From a bacterium (lineage in GTDB: Bacteria; Desulfobacterota; Desulfobulbia; Desulfobulbales; Desulfobulbaceae): a DNA stretch of 64,000 nt. This document shows, piece after piece, positions 1 to 7,649 of the stretch. Within the stretch, counting starts at the first letter, position 1. Each line of letters begins with the position of its first letter. A program made the translations under genes and the position numbers. The notes under the pieces were generated by a model. The model made no database searches, had not been told where the DNA came from, and saw only the letters and a list, made by a program, of their open reading frames with translations. The DNA is taken from NCBI GenBank assembly GCA_030538155.1, contig JAUNUN010000003.1:36717-100716 (forward strand), in the 5' to 3' direction.

Positions 1-536
1 AAGCGTTCAAAAATACGGGCAACCTGGTCTTTCCCCTGGATGCTGTGCGGCTTGAACGAGAGTTTGTTGCGCATAAGCGCAGGCGGGCCAACGGCTATGT
101 TATCAAAAAAGCGCCCGGATTTGAGGGTGTACTGGGCCATCAGGCCCAGCTCAAAGGCCCGGCCATGCTCCTCCACCGATTTGAGGAAGGCGTCGACAAA
201 GAGCTTGCTGGTGCGTTCGCTCACGCAACCGTTCTCCCGCGCCATATGGCGGCACACATCCATTACCCTGGCCACATCGATCTGGTTGGGGCAGCGGGTG
301 GTGCAGGACTGGCAGGAGGCACAGAGCCACAGAGACTTGCTGTTGAGCACGGTTTCCCGCTGACCTGCCTGGATGAGCCGCATAATCCGGCTGACCGGGA
401 TATCGTAGGCAAAGGTGTAGGGGCAACCGGCGGTGCAGTTGCCGCACTGGTAGCAGGTATTCAGCTTCTGCTCGCTGCGGGCTTCGACTTCCGCCAGAAA
501 GCCGGGATCACCCTCGGAAAGATCAATAATATTCAT
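1..536 (-). CDS. hdrC: Heterodisulfide reductase subunit C-like iron-sulfur protein (3' end outside window)
   Basis: The visible 178 residues carry two CxxCxxCxxxC cluster motifs: Cys28/31/34/38 (CYQCGNCTAGCP) and Cys72/75/78/82 (CASCQSCTTRCP). This is the layout of HdrC, which passes electrons between HdrA flavin and the HdrB catalytic subunit in soluble Hdr complexes; QmoC and related proteins share the same N-terminal module. The start is ATG at 534-536, fixed by a perfect GGAGG (minus strand of 543-547). The gene runs off the left edge, so a C-terminal fusion (HdrE/QmoC-type membrane domain) cannot be excluded. Partners would lie outside the window. HdrC family membership is clear from the motifs; the specific complex is inference. 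Confidence 0.88.
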   Translation of the reverse strand, partial: MNIIDLSEGDPGFLAEVEARSEQKLNTCYQCGNCTAGCPYTFAYDIPVSRIMRLIQAGQRETVLNSKSLWLCASCQSCTTRCPNQIDVARVMDVCRHMARENGCVSERTSKLFVDAFLKSVEEHGRAFELGLMAQYTLKSGRFFDNIAVGPPALMRNKLSFKPHSIQGKDQVARIFER

Positions 537-731
537 GAAACACCTCCAAAAAAGGAGAAACAGTGCCGGCCAAGAACAACACGAACGAGACTGTAAGGAA
601 AAACAGATATATATCCGTCTGCCTGCGGCCTTAAGCCTGAAATCATTCAGGAATCAACGGTACACCCGGCGCGTGGTCGGCAGGTTGTGCACCCGTTCTT
701 GATCAGATATTCCTAGGCAATTATCATTATC

Positions 732-786
732 GTCTGATTTAGTAAAGCATAATTGTTATTTGCACACAACTAAATCAGACCTGATT
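732..786. promoter_or_regulatory. Perfect 12-base inverted repeat plus nested palindrome, candidate operator
   Basis: GTCTGATTTAGT (732-743) is repeated as its exact reverse complement at 769-780, separated by 25 AT-rich bases. The right arm also belongs to a second palindrome, AATCAG-AC-CTGATT (773-786). Repeated TCTGATT/AATCAGA half-sites in a divergent promoter region look like binding sites for a dimeric regulator. A long hairpin is the alternative, but there is no T-run after it. Confidence 0.5.
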
Positions 787-1003
787 AATAAGTATTGTTG
801 ATGTGTTGATTCCGAAAAACTGATAGATAAGCCATCCGTTTTGGTGGCCTTTTATATACTGAAGCAAGCAGAGCACCTTTGTTTGGCGATGCCAGGGAGC
901 AGCTCAGGAACAGTCTGAGCGCTGGGCCGATTCTTTGCCCGCTCAGGTCGGCCGCAGCGCTTTGCCTGCCTCCTGGAGCCCGGATAAAGCGACAAAGTAT
1001 CCT

Positions 1004-1030
1004 TTGCCTGCACCTGCTTTGTGGTATATT
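1004..1030 (+). promoter_or_regulatory. Weak candidate sigma-70 promoter for the hydantoinase gene
   Basis: TTGCCT (1004-1009) and TATATT (1025-1030) are separated by 15 bases, shorter than optimal. They lie about 58 bases before the start codon at 1088. Confidence 0.25.
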
Positions 1031-1087
1031 GCCGCAATAGTGTCATCATCCTGAAAGATCCCTACGTCCTCAACCCGGGAGCGCACC

Positions 1088-2842
1088 ATGCAATCCACCC
1101 GCAATTCCATTCCAGCCGCGCAAGGCATGTCGGCCATGCCACCAATGCGGATAGGCATCGATATCGGCGGCACTCACAGCGACGGCGTACTCATGCAGGG
1201 TGCCAAGCTCTTGGCAGCGGCCAAGGGCCGCACCCGCCACGACGATCTGCTCGCCTCCATCAACCTGCTTTTGGAGCATTTGCTGGCAGGCCGGGACGCA
1301 AGCCTAGTGCAGTACATCAACCTCAGCACCACCCTTACCACCAATGCCATCATCACCGACAAGGTCGCGCCTGTGGCGGTGCTGGTAAGCGCAGGCCCCG
1401 GCATTGCCGTTGAAAACTACAACATCGGCGATCAGTTTTACCACGTGGCAGGCAGCCTCAACCATGTGGGCTTGGAAACCAGCCCCACCGAGCCGGACGA
1501 ACTTGCCGCCGTGCTTGGCAGGTGCCGAGGTCAGGGCATCAGCCATTTTGCCGTTGTCGGCAAATTTTCGCCGAGAAATCCGGAACATGAACTGCAAATG
1601 GCAACGGCGGTCAAGGTTGGAGCTACTGTGGTCTGCTGCGGCCACCAGCTCTCGGGCCGGCTCAACTTCGGCCGCCGTATCAACTCCACCTACTTCAATG
1701 CCGCAGTCTGGGGCATTGCCCGCTCCTTTGCAGAAGCCCTGCAACAGAGCCTGCACAAGTTCGGCCTCGCCCATGCCGAGGTCAATATCCTCAAGGCGGA
1801 TGGCGGCACTCTGCCTCTCTCCCGCGCGCTCGATGCACCGGTGCAGTCCATCTTGTCCGGCCCGGCCGCCTCGGTCATGGGCATCCTGGCCACTATGCCG
1901 GTACAGGAAGATGTGGTGCTTTTGGATATCGGCGGCACCACCACGGATATCGCTCTTTTTGCCGGGGGCCAGCCGCTTCTGGAGCGGGAGGGCATTGTTA
2001 TTGCGGGCCGTCCTACCCTGGTGCGGGCCCTGCGCGTTACCTCAATCGGCATCGGCGGCGATTCGCTTATTCATATTGATGCAGATGGCGCGGTGCGCTG
2101 CGGCCCGCAACGCCTCGGCCCCTGCATGGCGGCAGGCGGGAGCGTGCCTGCCCTGATGGATGCCTTCAACCTGCTTGGTCACGCGAATTTTGCCGATGCG
2201 GCTGCCTCCAAGGCCGGGCTGGCGGCCTTTGCGGCCCAGCACAACGTGAACCCCGAGGCCCTGGCTCAGGCTACGCTGAACGCGGCTGCCGACGCCATTG
2301 ACACTGCCGTTTCCGAACTGATTGACCAGGTGAACAGCAAGCCGGTCTATACCATCCACGAAATCCTGGAAGAGCGCCGCATCGAGCCCAAACAAATGCT
2401 CCTCATCGGCGGCCCGGCCGAGGCCTTTCAGCCGCTGCTTGGTCAGAAAACCGGCATGGAAACCTGCTGCCCGCCCCATGCCGGCGTCACCAATGCCATT
2501 GGCGCGGCCCTGTGCCGCAGCACCAGCGCCCTGGTTCTGCATGCGGATACCTCGCGCGGCAGCCTGAATGTGCCCACCTTGGAGGTCTCCAAGCGCATTG
2601 CTCGCAATTTCACCCTTGAAGATGCGGTCAGCGAGGCGAAAAACCTGCTCTACAGCGATATGGCCGCGCTGGGCCTGGAGCTTGACGAGGCGGATGTGCA
2701 GATCACCCAGGCAGACAGCTTCAACATGGTGGAAAGCGGCTACACCATGGGCAAGAACATCCGGGTAAGTGTGCAGGTTAAGCCTGCGGTTCTGGCCCAG
2801 GCAGAGGCGGCGGCTGGGCTTGAAGTGATCCTTGCCGGATGA
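1088..2842 (+). CDS. Hydantoinase/oxoprolinase-family protein (HyuA-like)
   Basis: 584 residues with the actin-like ATPase fold of N-methylhydantoinase/5-oxoprolinase subunits. The first phosphate loop is RIGIDIGGTHSDG (residues 21-33) and the second is DIGGTTTDIALF (280-291). This family hydrolyses cyclic amides or activates carbonyl groups with ATP. At 584 residues it is shorter than canonical HyuA (about 680-700), and no HyuB partner lies next to it, so the substrate is unknown. ATG 1088 has GGGAG five to ten bases upstream; internal Met14/17/20 are possible alternative starts just before the glycine loop. It is followed on the same strand by an HDAC-like amidohydrolase, and the pair may act on a common amide substrate. 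Confidence 0.85.
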   Translation: MQSTRNSIPAAQGMSAMPPMRIGIDIGGTHSDGVLMQGAKLLAAAKGRTRHDDLLASINLLLEHLLAGRDASLVQYINLSTTLTTNAIITDKVAPVAVLVSAGPGIAVENYNIGDQFYHVAGSLNHVGLETSPTEPDELAAVLGRCRGQGISHFAVVGKFSPRNPEHELQMATAVKVGATVVCCGHQLSGRLNFGRRINSTYFNAAVWGIARSFAEALQQSLHKFGLAHAEVNILKADGGTLPLSRALDAPVQSILSGPAASVMGILATMPVQEDVVLLDIGGTTTDIALFAGGQPLLEREGIVIAGRPTLVRALRVTSIGIGGDSLIHIDADGAVRCGPQRLGPCMAAGGSVPALMDAFNLLGHANFADAAASKAGLAAFAAQHNVNPEALAQATLNAAADAIDTAVSELIDQVNSKPVYTIHEILEERRIEPKQMLLIGGPAEAFQPLLGQKTGMETCCPPHAGVTNAIGAALCRSTSALVLHADTSRGSLNVPTLEVSKRIARNFTLEDAVSEAKNLLYSDMAALGLELDEADVQITQADSFNMVESGYTMGKNIRVSVQVKPAVLAQAEAAAGLEVILAG

Positions 2843-2892
2843 CTCCGCTGCCCGAGCAAGGCACTCTCTACCTTGTCGACTGCATCCCGGCC

Positions 2893-2981
2893 GCAAAAAA
2901 TGCTTCTCGGAGTACCTTGGTGTACGCCTGCGGCGCATTTTCCCTGCCTTCTTGACAGCGTCTTTGCTCTGGAACCGGAAT
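2893..2981. repeat. Dispersed intergenic repeat, copy 1
   Basis: This segment is clearly related to 61703-61792. Shared words include AAAAATGCT.CTCG.AGTAC, GTACGCCTGCG, GCCTTCTTGA and CTGGAAC.GGAAT in the same order and spacing. The first half can fold as an imperfect hairpin (AATGC...AGTAC / GTACGCC...GCATT). It sits in the gap between the hydantoinase and HDAC genes. Short antisense ORFs reading through it are not believable proteins. Confidence 0.65.
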
Positions 2982-3050
2982 GCAATCAACAATACAATCA
3001 TGGCATAGCGGTGCCGCTGTGCCGGCCATTTCCCAAATATGGAGGCTTCC

Positions 3051-4358
3051 ATGCTGACAGCACCAACTTCGCTGGGCATTATCTTTTTTCCGGCCTATGA
3101 CTGGGCCATTTCTCCCACCCATCCCGAGCGGGAAGAGCGCCTGCTCTACACTCAAGATCAATTTCGGGAAGAGGGCTTGTTTGATATCGAAGGCATCAGC
3201 GAACACCGGCCCCTGCGCGCGGAAAATGTGGATATTATGCGTACCCACTTCTGCTTTCCAACGGTAGAGGCGGTGTGCACCGAATCGCACCGCATCTCGG
3301 CGGGCGGGGCCATCCGCGCGGCTCAGCTGGTGATGCAAAAAGAGAGCCAACGCGCCTTTGCCCTGGTGCGCCCGCCCGGCCACCACGCCATGAAGGTGGT
3401 GCACGGCAACCGCGGCTTCTGCAACATCAATATCGAGGCGGTGATGGTGGAATGGATTCGCAGCCACTACGGCATCCGCCGCATTGCCGTTGTGGATACC
3501 GATTGCCACCACGGCGACGGCAGCCAAGATGTATTCTGGCACGACCCGGAAGTGCTCTTCATCTCCCTGCATCAGGATGGTCGCACCCTGTATCCGGGCT
3601 CCGGCTTTCTGCACGAAAACGGCGGGCCCAAGGCGGCAGGCCGCACCATCAATATTCCGCTGCCACCGCAAACCGGGGATCAGGGCTATCTGCAGGTTAT
3701 CGAAGAGGCGGTGCTGCCCATTCTGGAGCATTTTAAGCCGGAGCTTATTATCAACTCCGCCGGGCAAGACAACCACTACTCAGACCCCATCACCAACATG
3801 CACTTTTCGGCCCAAGGCTATGCCCGCTTAAACGAACTGCTCAAGCCGGATATTGCGGTGCTGGAGGGCGGCTATTCCATCAAAAGCGCGCTGCCCTATG
3901 TGAATTTGGGGATTTGCCTGGCCATGGCGGGCTGCGATTACAGCGCGGTGCGCGAGCCGGATTTTGTGCCCGGCCGGCTCAAGGAAACAGCCGATACCCT
4001 TGCCTATATCGACGAACTCTGCGGCCAGGTGCGGGATGCCTATTTCCATCCGAGCATGCCGCCAGCCAAAAAGGAAGGCCTTTTTTATGTGCGGGAGCGC
4101 CGCATCTTTTACGACACCGACAATATCTTGGAGAAACAGCGGGAAGAACTGAAAGACTGCGACAAGTGCCGGGGCTACCGGCTCATCAAGACGGAAAGCA
4201 GCAGCATCCTGCCCTGCCTCGGGGTGGAACTCTTTGCCGATTGCTGCCCGGAATGTGAAAGCGAGGCCCATGCTGCCTTTGCCAACAAGCACGATAATTA
4301 TCTGATTGCCCAACTCATGGACCACAAGAACAGGGAGTATGGGTATCGGAAGAAATGA
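3051..4358 (+). CDS. Class II histone deacetylase-like amidohydrolase with C-terminal Cys-rich tail
   Basis: The protein belongs to the HDAC/acetoin-utilisation/acetylpolyamine amidohydrolase superfamily: zinc-dependent removal of acyl groups from amines. Motifs visible: RPPGHHA with the His111-His112 pair, DTDCHHGDG (149-157) giving zinc ligands Asp151/His153, NSAGQDNH with Asp240, and LEGGY with Tyr275. After the catalytic domain (about 1-310) there is a 125-residue tail containing CDKC (370-373) and CCPEC (398-402), a probable zinc ribbon. ATG 3051 is chosen over 3039 because GGAGG at 3041-3045 is ideally spaced for it. The TGA stop (4356-4358) coincides with the first bases of an IS3-family terminal repeat, so the original C-terminus may have been longer. 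Substrate unknown. Confidence 0.88.
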   Translation: MLTAPTSLGIIFFPAYDWAISPTHPEREERLLYTQDQFREEGLFDIEGISEHRPLRAENVDIMRTHFCFPTVEAVCTESHRISAGGAIRAAQLVMQKESQRAFALVRPPGHHAMKVVHGNRGFCNINIEAVMVEWIRSHYGIRRIAVVDTDCHHGDGSQDVFWHDPEVLFISLHQDGRTLYPGSGFLHENGGPKAAGRTINIPLPPQTGDQGYLQVIEEAVLPILEHFKPELIINSAGQDNHYSDPITNMHFSAQGYARLNELLKPDIAVLEGGYSIKSALPYVNLGICLAMAGCDYSAVREPDFVPGRLKETADTLAYIDELCGQVRDAYFHPSMPPAKKEGLFYVRERRIFYDTDNILEKQREELKDCDKCRGYRLIKTESSSILPCLGVELFADCCPECESEAHAAFANKHDNYLIAQLMDHKNREYGYRKK

Positions 4359-4419
4359 TCCTGCCCGTTGTTGGAGGACATTTCGTTAAGCGAGTATATT
4401 CCCTTAACGAAAGTGTTCG

Positions 4420-4680
4420 ATGACAATAAAAACAAAATCAGGCAAGATCAGGCAACGGTATTCACAGCAGTACAAGGCAGAAACACCGGCTCTGGCGGAA
4501 AAGATCGGGGTCGCGGCAGCAGCCAGGCAATTGGGGCCTCATGAAAGCCAACTATATAGCTGGCGGAGCAAGGCTCGTCTCTCACAAGACAAAAGCGCGG
4601 CTGAAGAGCAGCTTCTGGTGGAAAATGCCCGCCTCAAGCGTCAGGTGGCTGAGCAGGCCGAGGAGTTTTGGCCATCATAA
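4420..4680 (+). pseudogene. IS3-family transposase OrfA, damaged at its 3' end
   Basis: 86 residues with the IS3 OrfA pattern: RQRYSQQYKAE, an N-terminal HTH (EKIGVAAAARQLG, ESQLYSWRSK) and a C-terminal leucine-zipper-like stretch (ENARLKRQVAEQAEE). It ends abnormally as FWPS. The expected continuation (AIIKKAAAYFAKSLK-like) is present just downstream but in other frames, around an AAAAAAG stretch at about 4679-4685. This A-run is the usual place of programmed -1 frameshifting in IS3 elements, but extra indels here mean OrfAB could not be made normally. Confidence 0.8.
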
Positions 4681-4713
4681 AAAAGCCGCAGCGTACTTCG
4701 CGAAAAGCCTGAA

Positions 4714-5327
4714 GTGAAGTACGCCTTTATGCAAACCCATTTGAGCGAATTCAAGATCACCACCATGAGCTGGGTGCTTGGTGTCTCTCGCTGCGGATTT
4801 TACCGCTTTCGACAGCGAACAGGACAGCCGACGAAACGGCAGCAAAAGCGCATGGTTCTGGACAAACTGGTAGTTGAAGCCTTTACTACCCGGAAGATAC
4901 GGGCAGGCTCGCCTTGTTCTTGATCTGCTCGATCAGGGCCACAGGTATATGGCTGAGCGCATGACGGCCGGGCTTGTGTGAGGCCTTGCAGACGGCACTT
5001 TGGCGGCGCAACATGCCTACGGGGGTCACCCTGCATTCGGATCGCGGCAGTCAGTACTACTGCTCCAACGCATATCAAAATCTTATGACAAAACACCACG
5101 TTATCTGCAGCATGAGCGGCAAGGGCAACTGCTACGATAATGCCTGCGCTGAAAGCTTCTTCCACAGCTTGAAGGTGGAGGCCACCCACGGCGAACGCTT
5201 TCTCACGCGTGAAGAGATGCCCCAGGCCGTGTTCGAATATATTGAAGTTGACTACAACCGTATGCGCCGTCATAGTGTCAATGGCTCTATCAGCCCTATG
5301 GCGTTTGAAGCTCTCAAAAGTGCTTAA
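4714..5327 (+). pseudogene. IS3-family transposase OrfB, frameshifted and internally deleted
   Basis: An N-terminal piece (4714-4923: KYAFMQTHLSEFKITTMSWVLGVSR) and a C-terminal integrase-core piece (4974-5327: HSDRGSQY with the second Asp, and [12 protein letters not shown] with the Glu) flank a damaged junction. Between them a frame reading ARLVLDLLDQGHRY is out of phase. About 80-100 residues, including the first catalytic Asp of the DDE triad, are missing. Intact OrfB is near 290 residues. The protein cannot be an active transposase. Confidence 0.85.
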
Positions 5328-5368
5328 CTCAGTTTCCACTCAGAACGGGCAGAATCACTCGATGCAAT

Positions 5369-5407
5369 CAACAAACCCGCTTCCAGGCTAGGGAAGCGGG
5401 TTTGTTG
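5369..5407. terminator. Strong intrinsic terminator, 16-bp perfect stem
   Basis: CAACAAACCCGCTTCC (5369-5384) pairs perfectly with 5392-5407 around a 7-base loop and is followed on the plus strand by a T-rich tract to about 5427. It lies just outside the right end of the IS3 remnant. It probably once terminated the hydantoinase-HDAC transcript and now sits 1 kb further away. It may also serve the convergent symporter gene, which ends at 5432. Confidence 0.8.
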
Positions 5408-5431
5408 TTTCAACTTTTCTTTTTTGCACTA

Positions 5432-6838
5432 TCAGTGCTGTTCAGATCTGCCGATGGCAGCTCGTTTCATGGTGTTGATTTCAATCACCGGGTCGTCTGA
5501 ATCTGCCTCCAGGTTGTTGTTCCACAGGTACTTCTTGGTTTCCTGGACAATAACGCCATGGAGCAGGAGAAGCGAGATGAGGTTGGGAATGGCCATGAGC
5601 CCGTTGGCCAGATCGGCAAAATCCCACACCACATTGAGGGAAAAGATCGCGCCCACAAAGATGAGGGCAATAAAAACAAGACGGTAGGGGAGGATGGCGA
5701 TTTTACCGAACAGGTATTCAACCGCCTTTTCGGCGTAGTACGACCAGCCCAGGATGGTTGAAAAGACAAAGGTCAGTAAGCCGACAGTCAAAATAATCTG
5801 GCCAATGCTGAAGGGCAGGTGGCCAAAGGCTGCGTGGGTGAGGTGGTTGCCATCCAGGCCCTGGTCCCAGAGACCGGAATTGACAATAACAATGCCGGTC
5901 AGGGCGCAGATAATAACCGTATCCCAAAAGGTGCCGGTGGAGGAGACCAGCGCCTGTTTGACGCTGTTTCTGGTTTGTGCCGCCGCAGCCACGATCGGCG
6001 CGCTTCCCAGGCCGGATTCGTTGGAAAAAAGACCACGGGCAACACCGTAGCGCATGGCCATCATCATGGTTGAGCCGGCAAAACCACCGCTTGCCGCCTG
6101 ACCGTTAAAGGCTGAATCAAGAATGAGCATAATGGTGGCAGGGATGGTGTCTGCAGTCAGAATCAGGATAAGCAGACAACCCAGCACGTAAAACACGGCC
6201 ATGAACGGCACCAGTTTGTTGCACACCCGGGCAATGCTCTTGATTCCGCCCACGATGACCGCTCCAGCAAGCAGCATCAAGACAATGCCGGTTGCCCAAG
6301 TAGGTATATTGAACTGCTTCTCCACCATGGATGCAATGGAGTTGGCCTGCACCATGCAGCCGATGCCAAAGGCGGCTATTGCCGTGAACAGGGCAAAAAG
6401 AACAGCCAGCCATTTTTGTTTGAGCCCATATTCAAGCACATACATGGGGCCGCCGGCCATGGTTCCATCCTCGGTGCGCACCCGGTATTTTACGGCTAGA
6501 AGGCTTTCCGCATACTTGGTGGCAATGCCGAAAACACCGGTCAGCCACATCCAAAAGACAGCGCCAGGCCCGCCAAGCGCCACTGCAGTGGAGACGCCGA
6601 CGATATTGCCGGTGCCGATGGTGGCGGCAAGGGCTGTAGTCAGAGCGCTGAACTGGCTGACATCGCCGGCGGCACAATCATCTTGGCAAACGGAAAGCTT
6701 GATGGCCTTGGGGATGTAGCGCTGAATAAATTTCAGCCGGATGGTCAGGAACAGGTGCGTTCCCATGAGCAGGATCAAAAGCGGCCAGCCCCAGATAATA
6801 CTGTCTATCTTGCTGATAAGACTTGCGATGGTTTCCAT
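5432..6838 (-). CDS. Sodium:alanine/glycine symporter (AGCS family)
   Basis: 468 residues, highly hydrophobic, about 10-11 membrane segments. It matches the alanine or glycine:cation symporter family: the N-terminal SALTTALAATIGTGNIVGVSTAVALGG region (quoted in parts: ATIGTGNIVG, GGPGAVFWMW), GGPMYVLE, and SNESGLGSAPIVAAAAQT, a family hallmark. It imports small neutral amino acids with sodium across the inner membrane. There is no clear Shine-Dalgarno before ATG 6838; only A-rich sequence precedes it. It lies 60 bases after the S4-domain gene on the same strand and may be co-transcribed with it. The convergent strong terminator is downstream. Confidence 0.93.
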   Translation of the reverse strand: METIASLISKIDSIIWGWPLLILLMGTHLFLTIRLKFIQRYIPKAIKLSVCQDDCAAGDVSQFSALTTALAATIGTGNIVGVSTAVALGGPGAVFWMWLTGVFGIATKYAESLLAVKYRVRTEDGTMAGGPMYVLEYGLKQKWLAVLFALFTAIAAFGIGCMVQANSIASMVEKQFNIPTWATGIVLMLLAGAVIVGGIKSIARVCNKLVPFMAVFYVLGCLLILILTADTIPATIMLILDSAFNGQAASGGFAGSTMMMAMRYGVARGLFSNESGLGSAPIVAAAAQTRNSVKQALVSSTGTFWDTVIICALTGIVIVNSGLWDQGLDGNHLTHAAFGHLPFSIGQIILTVGLLTFVFSTILGWSYYAEKAVEYLFGKIAILPYRLVFIALIFVGAIFSLNVVWDFADLANGLMAIPNLISLLLLHGVIVQETKKYLWNNNLEADSDDPVIEINTMKRAAIGRSEQH

Positions 6839-6898
6839 GTTTTTCGTTGTTTTCGTTGCTGTGCCTGATCTGCCTGAAAAGTAAAAGAGCCGGATGGA

Positions 6899-7153
6899 TT
6901 ACAAATCGGCCTCATCGGCAGCTGCTATGGCAACAATGTGCAGCACCCTGTCGTGCACAGCTACCAGATCACCAGGGTAGAGCTTTCTCCGTTTGCGCAG
7001 TTCAGGCTCGCCGTTGACCTGCACCAGTCCGTCTGCGATCATCCAGCGGGCTTCGCCGCCACTGGCCGCGATATTTTCCCTTTTGAGCAGCTTGTCCAGT
7101 TCGATGAAAGGGGTACTGATGCCTACTGTGGCCTCATGGTCCGGCATAGGCAT
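6899..7153 (-). CDS. S4-domain RNA-binding protein (YbcJ-like)
   Basis: 84 residues from ATG 7153. The open frame extends upstream to 7231, but that part overlaps the deaminase gene and is not family-like. The core IELDKLLKRENIAASGGEA...VNGEPELRKRRKL is an S4 RNA-binding fold of the small stand-alone YbcJ type, which binds structured RNA, probably in ribosome or tRNA contexts. Its start lies one base beyond the stop of the dCMP deaminase (7155-7157), indicating coupled translation. A second ATG (7147) two codons in is possible. Exact function is unknown. Confidence 0.8.
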   Translation of the reverse strand: MPMPDHEATVGISTPFIELDKLLKRENIAASGGEARWMIADGLVQVNGEPELRKRRKLYPGDLVAVHDRVLHIVAIAAADEADL

Positions 7154-7154
7154 T

Positions 7155-7649
7155 TCAATCCAGTTGAAAATTAATATGCAGAGAACCGCGGTCCGGCACA
7201 AACTGCCGGTAGCCGGTATTCGACATATCAAGCATCAGTTTTGCCGCGCGCACCGAGTCGGTGTGGCTGTATTTGTCTGAAAGATAGACAATCTCGCTGA
7301 TACCGGCCTGGATGATGAGTTTGGTGCACTCGTTGCAAGGAAAGAGGCCCACATAAATTCTGCAGCCGCGCAGATCGCGGGTAATGGAGTTGAGGATGGC
7401 GTTGACCTCTGCATGACAGACATACGGATACTTGGTGTCCAGATATTCGCCCTCCCGCGCCCAGGGCAGTTCATCATCCGAGCAGCCCCTGGGAAAGCCG
7501 TTGTATCCCACGCCCACGATCCTGTTCTGGCTGTTGGCCAAACAGGCGCCTACCTGGGTGTTCGGATCCTTGGAACGGCCGGCTGAAAGCAGGGCTACGG
7601 CCATGAAGTATTCGTCCCAAGAAAGGACGTCACTGCGCTTTGTGCTCAT
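7155..7649 (-). CDS. Deoxycytidylate (dCMP) deaminase
   Basis: 164 residues with the zinc-dependent cytidine/deoxycytidylate deaminase fold: C78-H79-A80-E81 and PCNEC with Cys105/Cys108. It converts dCMP to dUMP, feeding thymidylate synthesis. ComEB/Dcd-type length and the SRDPNTQVGA-like motif (SKDPNTQVGACL) fit. Its ATG overlaps the stop codon of the upstream hydrolase (TAATG at 7647-7651). The association with ndk upstream fits a nucleotide-pool role. Confidence 0.92.
   Translation of the reverse strand: MSTKRSDVLSWDEYFMAVALLSAGRSKDPNTQVGACLANSQNRIVGVGYNGFPRGCSDDELPWAREGEYLDTKYPYVCHAEVNAILNSITRDLRGCRIYVGLFPCNECTKLIIQAGISEIVYLSDKYSHTDSVRAAKLMLDMSNTGYRQFVPDRGSLHINFQLD

Larger units (their letters stand above)
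537..1087. other. Divergent intergenic region between hdrC and the hydantoinase gene
   Basis: There is no convincing gene in this 551-base gap. It has an AT-rich core (about 710-800) with a perfect 12-base inverted repeat and a nested palindrome (listed separately), flanked by GC-rich sequence. Short ORFs on the minus strand here (852-1049, 943-1173) lack ribosome binding sites and family resemblance. Confidence 0.6.
4356..5357 (+). mobile_element. Decayed IS3-family insertion sequence
   Basis: A 1,002-base element bounded by imperfect 23-base terminal inverted repeats (4356-4378 and 5335-5357). The outer 14 bases read TGATCCTGCCCGTT on the left and, in reverse complement, TGATTCTGCCCGTT on the right. 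It contains remains of both IS3 transposase reading frames. It is shorter than intact IS3 elements (1.2-1.5 kb) because orfB has lost its middle. No target duplication is visible (AAA left, CTC right), suggesting an old or rearranged insertion. The left end supplies the stop codon of the HDAC-like gene. Confidence 0.85.

Noticed and set aside
2042..3776. Long minus-strand open frames (345 and 302 codons) opposite the hydantoinase and HDAC genes
   Set aside because: They run antisense to well-supported genes, have no recognisable motifs and carry the composition expected of GC-rich shadow frames.
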